From the NCBI RefSeq assembly GCF_007741495.1, contig NZ_CP036262.1:558001-622000 (forward strand): a stretch of 64,000 nucleotides of DNA, in the 5' to 3' direction. The DNA is from Roseimaritima multifibrata (GTDB taxonomy: Bacteria > Planctomycetota > Planctomycetia > Pirellulales > Pirellulaceae). Under the pieces are notes generated by a model, which saw only the letters and a program-made list of their open reading frames with translations, did no database searches and had not been told where the DNA came from. A program made the position numbers and the translations under genes. Shown one piece after another: positions 9,401 through 15,463 of the stretch (its first letter is position 1; each line of letters begins with the position of its first letter).

Positions 9401-10655
9401 CCTGATCCTCCACGTCTGAGATCGTCGGTGGCGAGTTGATTGGTTGATCGTTGTCAACGATGGTGACGATCGTCGATCCATTTGTGCCAATCAGACCGTT
9501 GGCATCCAGTTCAACCTCGCGGATGTAGCCGTCCAGGTTGCCGGGCGACGGTGAGGTAAGCACGACGTTAAAGGTTTCATTACCTTCAACGAGCAAGTCC
9601 TCGAGGATCGGAATGGTGATCGTTTGGCGAGTCTCTCCATCAAGAAACTCAAGCGACCCCGCGGCCGTCGTGTAATCACTGCCGGACGTTGCCGTACCAC
9701 TGGTGGTTGCGTAGTTCGCGCCAATCCGACCGTCGCTTCCTCCGATGCGGACGACATCGATCGACGCGGTGCCCGCATCTTCGCTCACCGAATAGCTGGA
9801 CGCGTCAAACTGCAGTTGCCCAACGCTGCTTATCGAGAAGTAAAGCGTGATGTTGTCGCTCTGACTGAACCCATCCTCATTGGGCGTTTCAGCAAGACTG
9901 TCATCGCCGAAATAGGCCGATAGTTTGACATCGACCTCATAACGCCCGGGGTCGGTAAAACCAAAGCTGAAATGGGAATGGCCGCCGTTAAGAATCCACA
10001 TCGCGTCGTCGGTGGAGATCCCATCGGTCACATCCAGCCCGTTCGCATCGGGGTTGACCACGCCGTCGTCGTAAGATGACATGGCCACCACCGCACCCCC
10101 AAACGATCCGGATTGCCACATCGAGAAGTGCCCGTCTCCGTCGGTTCCGTCTGGGTTCGTATGACGCACTTCGGAAAGAGTGGCTTTGACGTACCGACCG
10201 CTACCGGAAACCCGCCCCTTTGACTCGGTGGTGGGACTGTAGCGGTCGACCGAACCTTCTACCCCATAGGAAGCAAAACCGAGATACAGCGATTCAGGAT
10301 TCTGTGACTGAGGCATCAGGTAGAAATCCTGCCCCGGATCGACGCCAATAAAGTCATATTCTGAGCTGGCTGGCCGTGGGAAAACCGATTTTTCGCCAGC
10401 ATACAGAACCGCTTGATTGTTGTCGTATTGAACCGGTGGGTCGCCGTCGGAATTTTTGGCGCCAAGGGACCACTCGGAGCCCGACCGCTGAATGTTCAAA
10501 TCCACATGCTCAGTCGTCACAAAGCTGACCAGTTCAGCGGTCAGCAGTCGCCGCTGTTCCAGTGCCTCCACACGACACCTGTGCTTGGCTCGCGCACGGC
10601 GATTCTTCGCGGCTGTTTGTTGACGACGTTTGGATTTGCGGAATGAAGGGAACAT
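492..10655 (-). CDS. Giant LEPR-XLL surface protein with four choice-of-anchor-M domains, HAF repeats and dockerin
   Basis: 3,387 residues from the ATG at 10655. This start is chosen because it puts the basic N-terminus and the LEPR-XLL motif (VEALEQRRLL, residues 29-38) first; the open frame extends 130 codons further but over the DUF1559 gene. Order of domains: choice-of-anchor-M (TIGR03769-like) 1 at residues 45-275; Calx-beta; four tandem Ig/cadherin-like repeats of about 100 residues (nt 9435-8235); second Calx-beta; further Ig/cadherin-like modules; anchor-M 2 (nt ~6945-6290); cadherin-like modules; a seven-bladed FG-GAP/VCBS propeller with DxNGDG calcium loops (nt ~5680-4635); Big-like modules; anchor-M 3 (nt ~3968-3325); a cadherin-like domain interrupted by a HAF-repeat domain (nt ~3052-1995); anchor-M 4 with a His/Asp-rich loop (nt ~1685-1025); C-terminal dockerin type I pair (nt ~690-530). 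Each anchor-M domain ends in an H-x-H plus FT motif. It is probably a secreted, calcium-stabilised cell-surface protein. Anchor-M domains in actinobacteria accompany metal ABC transporters, and the COG0523 and MerC neighbours point to zinc (inference). Confidence 0.9.
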   Translation of the reverse strand: MFPSFRKSKRRQQTAAKNRRARAKHRCRVEALEQRRLLTAELVSFVTTEHVDLNIQRSGSEWSLGAKNSDGDPPVQYDNNQAVLYAGEKSVFPRPASSEYDFIGVDPGQDFYLMPQSQNPESLYLGFASYGVEGSVDRYSPTTESKGRVSGSGRYVKATLSEVRHTNPDGTDGDGHFSMWQSGSFGGAVVAMSSYDDGVVNPDANGLDVTDGISTDDAMWILNGGHSHFSFGFTDPGRYEVDVKLSAYFGDDSLAETPNEDGFSQSDNITLYFSISSVGQLQFDASSYSVSEDAGTASIDVVRIGGSDGRIGANYATTSGTATSGSDYTTAAGSLEFLDGETRQTITIPILEDLLVEGNETFNVVLTSPSPGNLDGYIREVELDANGLIGTNGSTIVTIVDNDQPINSPPTISDVEDQVVAENSSTPNLTFTVGDAETAATELTVTATSSNQAVVPDANLVLGGSGTNRTLMVTPAADQAGLTTITVAVTDGDGGTTTETFIVEVSPVNSAPTLSDISNQTTNEDVATAAIGFVVGDPETEVGDLAVTATSSNSALVPEGNIVFAGSGANRTATITPAPNQFGTTTITITVTDQEGLTATDNFLLTVDSVNDAPTISSVANQSTSEDLETGAIAFTIGDLETTVGDLTVTATSSDTTLVPNANILLGGSDANRTVTITPAENQTGSTVITLTVSDGALTATETFALTVGGVNDRPTISPIETQATDEGTPTAAIAFTIGDLETAAGDLSVTATSSDTTLVPNANIVLGGSGTNRTVTIAPAENQTGSTTITLTVSDGTLTATETFDVLVGQGVVEFESAATLVNEQAGYQTVKVQRTGGSQGSLVVNYETVDGTATAGSDDYVASSGTLVFGPGETSKVITVQLGDNSLDEANETFSLVLSGTLGTIGAQATSVLTINDTPAITRELESGFISTGIPSQSTTMGTSTAPIFFTVSDAETDSAALVVSAVSNNPALLPDSGILLAGSGSERSITLSPLAGVSGTARVYLTLTDANGASITRDFAVFVGATSSENAIAIPDAIPDVVLTADDAFTLNYSVADPTWVTTVSRSNTTLFNTPSTSSSSDLRTRPSSGGSDRTLRIRPSDLSTSAGRYGSSTVTLGFTGTGVPEPQTFNVRVNPRAVADNNLLAIPGTTSTLDVLANDVTPMDGHRFEITSVSSPAHGTLEIDSDGELLRYTPTNLTAASDQFTYTVTISSDDEFNGYSFTGIAYVKIGGYVVVDSATASQHVDMDFDYIEGEWIQRIRTGASIVGSVQSGTYSPTIIDSDEGVLFIDPSTKLARPNDAFYDVLGVPAGADIWYGPTSASGDKLFLGFATESTSGIDSYTPIGDARATGNYEWMAIQLVGFSGPGHATVFQGGDVAFDTFDGLNSADDTASGGNASDTYWTLSNSHSHPAWFFTEPGNYALTFQTTVRIDGQFVTSPETTFHVAVDTISGDASRSENSPALQDDAATLPEDSIDFAIDVLANDSSNPDGFESLLITSTSAASHGTVGIAADGKSLSYTPDPDFYGNDSFTYTVTDEHGGIATATVDVTVDPVNIAPTIAVIEDQHVTEEGSTGAIPLIIGDAETAAEALSVTVTSSNTNVVPNENIVLGGSGDNRTLTITPTADPTDTATITVTVTDGGGLQTSTTFNLTITTKNVVPFGLPDSLGSGLDYVFEPELADINGDGHVDVLTASLGADKVVWFENLGDGTYGPEQIVSAAAGYPWEAHLADLDADGDPDVIVGGYFGDLVWHENLGGSFGPAQSIGTDLYGPFIRSADVDGDGKLDVLVARDMGGDIYWYRNEGDGVFGSRNVIATGLNEAAGFVARDLNGDGLPEAITGESGAGQLAYFVNEGGGTFGAKQTVASTSGAVVYAADDLNGDGIDDLLVVGLNSLDIGFHPGQSDGTVGPFTALPSVSTPYAATSADFDQDGDFDVLIGSYGGPVVWLQNFGGGNFSDPMEITREVGQVNGIATADTDGDGDPDVVAAALARGEVFVIPNRLGEFATTVQPPISRTYPAGQNLDLSIHLGIPVTVTGTPSVTLQVGDQDVEATYLSGSGTTTLLFRYTVVPTDADNDGIELVGSSIHLNGGSILGPFGNPVDLTLPAVDLSGVLVNGSAPFVQTVERASTINPTAAAELTFQVTFSEAVTDVDTEDFGLTLDEVSGAVITGVSGSGDEYMVTVSTGTGSGTIGLEVLDTATIEDGEGNPLVEDFFGGEVFSIHRRPAREITNFYTEGHGDIRVAYADRVWNLDINPDALDGPFEADEVLIVGGPDSQVTAPSDPEFDFLGAEAGSDIYVLPQSNVPPTIPDLGIGGSGIATGTLASYHSDDPRVDATAPWVELQLVDMRGPEGGQFSVYSSELEGPNAWIATSDGITDQDGVFIQAGSHNHLNWAFTKPGIYEVDVFASAFLDRNANGTFDEGVDRYTESGIVTYYFSIDPSEGPQPYPIAADNQSPVANDDSYAVVEDGTLTVPGPGVLDNDTDANGDTLKTAVVSGPENGSLTLNPDGSFTYTPDPNFHGSDTFTYTTTDVRYQVTPLGTLGGTTSYALDVNNLNQVSGNSGIVVGASNPLHAFRWTDGGLEDLGVVAGTGSNNFSRGYAINDLGVVVGESDNNASKAFRWENGIIANLGTLGGTSAVASDINNLNQIVGSSSNGTATKPFVYVDGAMLELPTIAGNAASSGRAWGISPEGQFIVGVTRADDAEFLSHATLWERQADDSYTVVDMGALMDEHNYSYTYAVNDSGNAVGASVVGTVSPTSSTSLYHGFIYHDGHMIDVGTLDYLSYSHSELKDINATDQFVGYVAGFYNYPTFGGAAVLGELAGEETAMIDLNELIDNDDWTLLIGEGINNGRSIVGYGKLNGATQAYLLTPVSPDNDNRLFGNVATVTIEVTPEHDAPVTVDDSYVVGRGNAVHGNVLFNDSDPDGDVLVAELGTTVLKGNLSFAPDGSFVYTPSDAFDGSDSFAYSVNDGTGRTSTGTVLISAAAEREFEAVLTEGHVDIGVAIGAHDHEEEDHDEDDHDGHDHDHDDHAEGEEDPEWNLHVHDHDSEAEYHPDEALLYVGMDAIAQRPAGAEYDFIGTDAGESVFVLPAVENPDLLFLGLGTEEIEDGTFLDGSLTLRLESASGPGHFSMWTSALDGSPAVAMATSDGITETDLIELLEGNHTHVNFGFTEMGTYRITFQASGTLADGDVVASEDVTYFFKVGNTADAIEVQNGMTQRSYIRDLDILFGSDDGLDEILADSDRVQIMKYDLNGENGSLMAGSAFELSASGNALSFDFGAEGLGGNRNSNAGDGYYQIGIDADGDGEFETVQSFYRMLGDLNGDRKVDIADRMAVMSSLRNQNPDSDVNGDGVINSADLALVSRAFGKKLKDGLLTDGDDTP
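8235..9435 (-). repeat. Four tandem ~300-bp coding repeats (Ig/cadherin-like modules)
   Basis: Four consecutive modules of about 100 codons start near nt 9435, 9134, 8827 and 8527 of the giant gene. Each carries the series IS-x2-x-NQ, F-x-V/I-GD-x-ET, LTVTATSS, VP-x-N-I/L-V/L-x-GGS/GSG-x-NRT and TIT-x-TV-x-D. Modules three and four are the most alike, with long shared stretches such as TATSSDTTLVPNANI, indicating recent unit duplication inside the gene. Confidence 0.8.
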
Positions 10656-10675
10656 ATTGTTAATCCTGGGAAGAA

Positions 10676-11428
10676 CTATTTGACGACTGGGCAAAGATCT
10701 GGAAGAGCAAAGTTGATATTGGCTTCGGCCCACCCTTTGACGACTTGACAGGGGATCAATTCCACATGTCCATCGGCAAACAAGTAGTTGGCGTATCCGG
10801 TGCTGCGTTCGGCTGAGGGGCGGGGCTGGAGCGGGTCGCCGACACCTTGGAAACGATCCGCTTTCACGTCGGCAAGCACGCGAGCCCAATTGGTCGACTG
10901 GGGATAGCGAATCCAATTCCGTGAATGGGTGTGGTCTTCGGTGATTGCCGTACCACGCGAATCCGAGATAGTGAACACCATGATTGTGCGGTGCGTCGAC
11001 TTTAGGTGGTTGATCGACAAAGCCTGGTCCGGTCCAGCGACGCACAGGTACTCGTTGAAAATGTAGCTGGTGCCTTGGTTTTCACGACGCTCATCAATCC
11101 GTGGATCGACCGGGCAAAGCCGGATGCTGTCAACGTTTTCAAAATAGGGCGAAAGCGTGTAGATCCATGCACCTTCGATACCCGTATCATGGGTTGATTT
11201 GGGAAAGACGCCGCGATGGGTATCGCAAAAGGCATGGGTGGCGATCCCGATCTGACGCAAGTTGTTCGCATCGGTGACACGATCGGCTGCCTCGCGAGCT
11301 TTCTGAATGGCTGGCAGCAAAAGTGAAATAAGGATCGCGATCACGGTGATCACAACCAGCAACTCCACAGCTGTAAAGCCATGCCTCTGAATCAGAGCCG
11401 ATTTGCACAGCGTTGTGTTTTTGTGCAT
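10676..11428 (-). CDS. DUF1559-family protein with type IV prepilin-like N-terminus
   Basis: 250 residues from the ATG at 11428. A frame-extending ATG at 11458 lies inside a perfect 27-bp palindrome, so the inner start is preferred, although its Shine-Dalgarno (AAAAGAAA) is weak. After a short basic leader comes [20 protein letters not shown], the prepilin-peptidase/N-methylation motif and transmembrane helix (Gly-Phe junction, Glu at +5). The rest is a compact periplasmic domain ending in the DUF1559 hallmark FADGHVELI (H-x9-DG region). DUF1559 proteins are highly expanded in Planctomycetes and thought to be pseudopilin-like envelope proteins. The giant surface-protein gene follows 20 bp downstream, so the two are probably co-transcribed. 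An intrinsic terminator separates it from merC upstream, so it needs its own promoter. It is slightly shorter than the usual ~300 residues. Confidence 0.85.
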   Translation of the reverse strand: MHKNTTLCKSALIQRHGFTAVELLVVITVIAILISLLLPAIQKAREAADRVTDANNLRQIGIATHAFCDTHRGVFPKSTHDTGIEGAWIYTLSPYFENVDSIRLCPVDPRIDERRENQGTSYIFNEYLCVAGPDQALSINHLKSTHRTIMVFTISDSRGTAITEDHTHSRNWIRYPQSTNWARVLADVKADRFQGVGDPLQPRPSAERSTGYANYLFADGHVELIPCQVVKGWAEANINFALPDLCPVVK

Positions 11429-11447
11429 TTTTCTTTTGTGTAAAAAG

Positions 11448-11474
11448 TGCATTTGCATGGTGCATGCAAATGCA
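11448..11474. promoter_or_regulatory. Perfect palindromic operator in front of the DUF1559-giant unit
   Basis: Arms TGCATTTGCAT (11448-11458) and ATGCAAATGCA (11464-11474) are perfect inverted repeats around ggtgc. Within it sits TTGCA-N7-TGCAA, the same half-sites and spacing as in the dyad upstream of the COG0523 gene. It lies between the merC terminator and the DUF1559 start, where an operator overlapping a promoter would be expected. Operator function and identity of the regulator (a Zur/Fur-type protein is the obvious candidate) are inferred. Confidence 0.6.
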
Positions 11475-11499
11475 TTGGTTTGGGGAGGTAGCGGTCGCA

Positions 11500-11555
11500 G
11501 AAAAACTCTGAGCTGAATGCCTCACTGATCGTGAGGCATTGCCAATGCTCAGAGT
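11500..11555 (-). terminator. Intrinsic terminator after the MerC-like gene
   Basis: Nested stem-loop on the minus strand: outer arms at 11548-11555 and 11505-11512 (ACTCTGAG and complement), inner perfect 10-bp arms at 11531-11540 and 11516-11525 around a 5-nt loop, followed by a run of U (11504-11500). It begins 14 bp after the stop at 11570, so it ends the cobW-merC transcript. Confidence 0.8.
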
Positions 11556-11569
11556 CGTGCCTGTGAAAA

Positions 11570-12193
11570 CTATTGGTCAGTCGGTGTTTCGCAACATCCG
11601 CACGCACATCGATAACGATGGTTGAGCAGGTGGGCGGAAACCAATAGCATGCCGCCTATCGGTGTGATCCATGGAGTTAGCCCGGTTAGGTAAGTCGATG
11701 AAAAAAATGAGGCGGCGATGTGCGTGTTCTCACCGCTGAGCGTTTGTGTGTCAGTGTCGGTGACGGTGTCTGCGGCAGCGTGTTCACAGCAAGTATCGGT
11801 ACATGCCGCTACGGTCAGGTTGGTTGCTGCTGGCGACTCGCAAGCGACACAGCAATCGTCCGAGAACCCGAATGCGGCGACGGTGATCATCGACAATCCT
11901 GCGACGGCAATCGAGCCAGGCATCCAGCGTCGATGATGGCGAAATCCTGGTACAAAAGCAGCGATCGCAATCACGAAGCACGCGATAGCCATCACGCGAT
12001 GAAATCCCTCGTCGGCCAGAAAACTAACCCCAAACGCCGGCAAGAACGCGATCACGAACGGCATTGCTGCACAGTGAATCGCACAGCCGATTGACGCGAC
12101 GATGCCGACCCAGTCCTGCCAACGAGACATCGCCTCAGACTTCGACGCTGAGATGCGTGAAACGATCGAATTTGGTTCTATGGTTTCCAACAT
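11570..12193 (-). CDS. MerC-like integral membrane protein, Cys/His-rich
   Basis: 207 residues from the ATG at 12193, which overlaps the stop of the COG0523 gene (TAATG) and has a strong GAGGAGG eight bases upstream, so the two are translationally coupled. The first helices contain CAIHCAAMP, the MerC-type metal-binding motif in a membrane segment. There are four predicted transmembrane segments: about residues 28-50, 55-75, 85-105 and 165-185. A loop between the last two holds several Cys/His residues (DDCCVACES, CTDTCCEH), and the C-terminus ends in CACGCCETPTDQ. MerC proteins move mercury across the inner membrane, but many MerC-domain proteins lie next to COG0523 GTPases and are suspected of handling zinc. 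The coupling here supports a role in zinc uptake or transfer (inference). The Cys-rich loop and tail are longer than in classical MerC of about 140 residues. Confidence 0.82.
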   Translation of the reverse strand: MLETIEPNSIVSRISASKSEAMSRWQDWVGIVASIGCAIHCAAMPFVIAFLPAFGVSFLADEGFHRVMAIACFVIAIAAFVPGFRHHRRWMPGSIAVAGLSMITVAAFGFSDDCCVACESPAATNLTVAACTDTCCEHAAADTVTDTDTQTLSGENTHIAASFFSSTYLTGLTPWITPIGGMLLVSAHLLNHRYRCACGCCETPTDQ

Positions 12194-13443
12194 TACAAAA
12201 CCTCCTCTTCCACATGCTGTTCGGTGACTTCCACTTCGATAGGCGGAAACGTCGATTCCAGATTCGCCCAGTGTTCCGGTCCCTGTACATATTCCAGATC
12301 GGTCAGTAAGCAATCGTCGAGAATCTGGATGATTCGCTCCTGATTCATTGCGTTGCCGATGAACACTAATTCCTGATGCCGGTCGCCATGCTCACCGACG
12401 AACTTGGCTTGAATTTCTGCTATCGACTGGTCGTCTGCGGGCCACTGGTCGTCCGGTGCAGCGGCCCACCAGAGGCCGAGGGGAGCCATTCGAATGGAAC
12501 AACCGGCCTGCGACCAGTCGAATGCCCAGTCGTGGCGAGATGCGATCCACATCAAACCTTTGCTGCGTAATACTCCGGTGAACATGCCGGCTTCCATATC
12601 CGCGTCAAGCGCGTCCGTCAGGCGTTTGGGGTGAAACGGCCGCTCCCGCCGATAGACGAAATTCGATATTCCGTACTCTTCGGTTTCGGTCTCCTCTTCT
12701 CCACGCGGCACGGCACGCCATTCCGGTTGCGATTCAGCTTCGCTAAGCGAGAACAATCCGGTCCCCATAATTTCTGTCAAATCGACTCGGCTTTCGGTCG
12801 TGTTGAGGATTTTGGCGTTGGCGTTCAGTTGTCGTAGGATACGATTCAGTTGTTCCAGCTCATGCGGCGAAACCAAATCGGTTTTGTTAACGATGATCAC
12901 GTTTGCGAATTCGACCTGATCGACCAATAAGTCAACGATATTTCGCGTGTCCTCGTCATTGAGTCCCAATCGCCGGTCGGTAAGGTCGTCCCATGAACCA
13001 AAGTCCTTCATGAAGTTTCCGGCATCGACGACGGACACCATCGTGTCGAGCTCGGCGATCAGCGACAGACTCTGCCCTTCTTCGTCCTCGAATGTGAACG
13101 TTTCGGCAACGGGCATCGGTTCGGAGATGCCAGTTGATTCGATCAACAGATAGTCAAATCGCCCATCGCGAGCGAGTCTGCGGACTTCGACCAATAGGTC
13201 TTCTCGGAGTGTGCAGCAGATACATCCGTTGGACATCTCGACAAGCTGCTCTTCGGTGCGAGACAAGTTCGCATCTCCCGATTTAACGAGCGCCGCGTCG
13301 ATATTTACTTCGCTCATATCGTTGACGATTACGGCAACTTTTAGGTCATCTCGATTGGTCAAGATATGATTCAGCAGCGTGGTCTTTCCGGCGCCAAGGA
13401 AACCGGAAAGAACGGTGACGGGCAGGCGGTTGTGTTGATCCAT
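12193..13443 (-). CDS. COG0523 (CobW/ZagA-type) zinc metallochaperone GTPase
   Basis: 416 residues, ATG at 13443 with AAAAGG upstream. Walker [10 protein letters not shown] at residues 14-22, the family metal-binding CxCC in GCICC at 72-76, a switch/Walker B region with LLIESTG, and the guanine-specificity NKTD at 185-188. The CobW C-terminal domain begins near residue 260 and includes the [19 protein letters not shown] stretch typical of the longer YciC/ZagA/ZigA branch. This branch consists of GTP-dependent zinc metallochaperones usually induced by zinc starvation. It is the first gene of a unit coupled to a MerC-like gene and next to a surface protein with His-rich metal-binding-like segments. 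A 29-bp dyad 100-130 bp upstream is a likely operator. The CobW cobaltochelatase helper is an alternative, but no cobalamin genes are nearby. Confidence 0.9.
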   Translation of the reverse strand: MDQHNRLPVTVLSGFLGAGKTTLLNHILTNRDDLKVAVIVNDMSEVNIDAALVKSGDANLSRTEEQLVEMSNGCICCTLREDLLVEVRRLARDGRFDYLLIESTGISEPMPVAETFTFEDEEGQSLSLIAELDTMVSVVDAGNFMKDFGSWDDLTDRRLGLNDEDTRNIVDLLVDQVEFANVIIVNKTDLVSPHELEQLNRILRQLNANAKILNTTESRVDLTEIMGTGLFSLSEAESQPEWRAVPRGEEETETEEYGISNFVYRRERPFHPKRLTDALDADMEAGMFTGVLRSKGLMWIASRHDWAFDWSQAGCSIRMAPLGLWWAAAPDDQWPADDQSIAEIQAKFVGEHGDRHQELVFIGNAMNQERIIQILDDCLLTDLEYVQGPEHWANLESTFPPIEVEVTEQHVEEEVL

Positions 13444-13543
13444 GGAACCTTTTCGCGAGTGTGCGGGCGGCTAAGTGGGGAATGCGCACGGGGGCGTCGC
13501 CCGTGACCTCCCCCGCGTTTTTAATCCTCAACAGCCAATGCTA

Positions 13544-13572
13544 CTGTAGTTGCAAGTCGTGTGCAACTGCAG
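13544..13572. promoter_or_regulatory. Dyad operator upstream of the COG0523 gene
   Basis: Arms AGTTGCA (13548-13554) and TGCAACT (13562-13568) are perfect inverted repeats around seven bases. The symmetry continues outward as CTG/CAG (13544-13546 and 13570-13572) with one mismatch. The core TTGCA-N7-TGCAA recurs in the dyad at 11448-11474. The site is 100-130 bp upstream of the ATG at 13443. A Zur-type repressor is the natural guess given the genes controlled; this is inference. Confidence 0.6.
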
Positions 13573-14180
13573 GCGTTGGTTGTATGTGGGGTAGGGGAAA
13601 TCCCGCCCAGCTTGCTATTTCCGAGATCGCCAGTCATCGCAAACGCTGCCGGGCACGGATTTCCTAGCCGGGGAATGACTCGAGGATCGATTTGTCCTCT
13701 ATATCAAGCCACCTTTCAGCATCCGTTCCTGCTGCGCAATCAATCCCGGCGGCAGTCGGGACCACCCCCGAAAGGTCAATTTCAAATGGCAAGGAATCGA
13801 AAATGACGACGTCAGCCGCATGGGGCTGCGTGGCACTGAAGCAAACGGGCTTGCTTATGTCGCCAATTGAAGTCTCGCTGGCGGCGCACGACCGCTCGAG
13901 TCGCGCCGATTCCCGTGTATTCGGCTGCAGCAGCGAAGGCGAGGCATCGTTATTGGCTCGGCATGAAGAAACGAGCCGAACTTGAATTTCAACTACCGCG
14001 GCAACGGTGGCGACGAACCTTAATTGCGGGACGTCGCTACTCTGCATAATCTGCCACTGACGTTCAATATTGGCACGGAAATCGCAATACTGATTGATGC
14101 TGACTGGAGGCCGTGCCCACGTGAGATGGGGCGTTCATCTCGCGCGGTGAAACCACTCTTCAACTTGTGGAGACAGGACG
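13573..14180. other. Non-coding or undetermined stretch
   Basis: About 600 bp between the zinc-locus promoter and the next plus-strand gene. Two overlapping open frames of 97 and 127 codons on opposite strands (13692-13985 and 13664-14047) have no recognisable motif, no good ribosome-binding site and low-complexity composition, so I call neither. No riboswitch or tRNA was recognised. Confidence 0.5.
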
Positions 14181-14420
14181 ATGCCCGAATGGACGGACAA
14201 AGATGAACGACAGTACGAACACATTAAGGAGAGCGAGCTTGATCGTGGCAAGTCAAAAGACGACGCGAAAGAGATAGCCGCTCGGACGATCAATAAACAA
14301 CGTCGCAACGAAGGCCGGACCCCGAACAGAACGACGCAGGGGACCGGTAACCCGAACACGTCGCTTGACAAACGCACCGTCGATGAGCTTCGCAATCGAG
14401 CCGCTGAATCGAGCCGCTGA
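14181..14420 (+). CDS. Small stress/plasmid-stabilisation-like protein, C-terminus truncated by a 13-bp duplication
   Basis: 79 residues, ATG at 14181 with GGAG 8 bp upstream. The sequence (DERQYEHIKESELDRG, EIAARTINKQRRNEGRTPN, TQGTGNPNTSLDKRT-x-DELRNRA) matches a widespread family of small charged proteins annotated as plasmid-stabilisation or Rho-N-like proteins. Family members continue into a Rho_N-type tail (ELxIxGRSxMxKxELIxAIR). Here AATCGAGCCGCTG occurs twice in tandem (14394-14406, 14407-14419). The second copy shifts the frame and creates the TGA at 14418. Deleting one copy restores AAELSIKGRSKMKKQELI followed by GAIRGSS and a TGA at 14488-14490, exactly the missing tail. The gene is therefore recently frameshifted, unless it is phase-variable or a sequence error. 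Function of the family is unclear. Confidence 0.8.
   Translation: MPEWTDKDERQYEHIKESELDRGKSKDDAKEIAARTINKQRRNEGRTPNRTTQGTGNPNTSLDKRTVDELRNRAAESSR
14394..14419 (+). repeat. 13-bp tandem duplication causing a frameshift
   Basis: AATCGAGCCGCTG is present twice head-to-tail. Being 13 bp it changes the reading frame. The downstream sequence encodes the expected family C-terminus in the shifted frame up to 14490. Confidence 0.9.
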
Positions 14421-14630
14421 ATTGAGCATCAAGGGGCGAAGTAAGATGAAGAAGCAAGAATTGATCGGAGCCATCCGCGGTTCAAGCTGATGGCGAACGA
14501 TCCGCCAGGGATGTCCGGTCGGTTGAAATGTGAATTTTTTGTGGCTGCTATCCTCGGAGGAGGCGGCTAAGAAAGCGTCGTCGTTTTGCCAGTCGCCGCG
14601 TACATAACTCATTTAGGATTTGATTCCGCC

Positions 14631-15452
14631 ATGACGATGATTCCGACCCGAGATGGACAGGCGATTTACGTCAAACAGTGGGGTGACGGTCGACCGGTTG
14701 TTTTGCTCCACGGTTGGCCACTTTCGGCCGATAGCTGGGATTTTCATGCGATGAAAATCGCTGATGCTGGATACCGGGTGATCTCCTACGACCGCCGTGG
14801 CTTTGGTCGGTCGGATCAACCGTTTGGCAACTACGATTACGATTCGCTGTCGGATGACTTAAGTGATGTGATGACGGCGATGAGCGTCGAAGACGCCACG
14901 ATCATCGGTTTTTCGATGGGCGGTGGCGAAGTCGCTCGGTACATGTCACGTCATGCTGGTCGACATGTGAAGCAGTGTGGTTTGATCTCGTCGATCGTCC
15001 CGTACATGCTAAAGGGCGACGACAATCCGAACGGTGTCGACCAGTCGGTTTTTGATGAAATGACTGAATCGATGCTGACCGACCGACCGAAGTTCTTTGC
15101 TAACTTCTTCAAGGATTTCTACGGCGTCGGGGAGATGTCCCACCCCGTCAGCGATGAATACTTGCAGTGGACTCGCACGGTCGCGATGCAAGCGAGTTTG
15201 AAAGCTACGCTCGCCTGTGCAAAGTCCTTTGCGACCACCGATTTCCGTCTCGACTTGCCCGCCATCACGATTCCGACCTTAGTGATCCACGGCACCCAAG
15301 ACGCAATCGTCCCGATCGACGCCAGCGGCCGACCGGCGGCAGAAGCAATTACGTCAGCGACGTTGAAGGAATACGATGGTGCTCCGCATGGACTGTTGGC
15401 TACCCACAAAGATCAATTGGCGGACGACTTGCTCGCGTTCTTGAGAAGTTGA
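14631..15452 (+). CDS. Alpha/beta hydrolase of the non-heme chloroperoxidase/aryl esterase group
   Basis: 273 residues from the ATG at 14631, the usual length for cofactor-free haloperoxidases (about 275). An in-frame upstream start at 14586 would add 15 residues with no homology. The oxyanion segment is LLHGWPLSADSW (residues 25-36), the nucleophile elbow GFSMGG (Ser95), the acid Asp224 in HGTQDAIVP, and the catalytic His253 in GAPHG. SYDRRGFGRSDQP is the classic family motif. No signal peptide, so cytoplasmic. These enzymes hydrolyse esters and, with H2O2 and acetate, can make peracids that halogenate substrates in vitro; the physiological substrate cannot be told from sequence. It stands alone on the plus strand. 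A ribosome-binding AGGA is at about 14615, rather far from the start. Confidence 0.88.
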   Translation: MTMIPTRDGQAIYVKQWGDGRPVVLLHGWPLSADSWDFHAMKIADAGYRVISYDRRGFGRSDQPFGNYDYDSLSDDLSDVMTAMSVEDATIIGFSMGGGEVARYMSRHAGRHVKQCGLISSIVPYMLKGDDNPNGVDQSVFDEMTESMLTDRPKFFANFFKDFYGVGEMSHPVSDEYLQWTRTVAMQASLKATLACAKSFATTDFRLDLPAITIPTLVIHGTQDAIVPIDASGRPAAEAITSATLKEYDGAPHGLLATHKDQLADDLLAFLRS

Positions 15453-15463
15453 CGCGTTCGCCA

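Noticed and set aside
8235-9435. Possible CRISPR-like array because of regular repeats
   Set aside because: Units are 300 bp, in frame and encode Ig-like modules; no short palindromic repeat-spacer structure.
10656-11045. 130-codon N-terminal extension of the giant surface protein
   Set aside because: It overlaps the DUF1559 gene in another frame, has no homology and no ribosome-binding site; the LEPR-XLL start at 10655 fits the family.
13664-14047. 127-codon minus-strand open frame upstream of the zinc locus
   Set aside because: No domain, no start signal, and a competing plus-strand frame of similar quality overlaps it.
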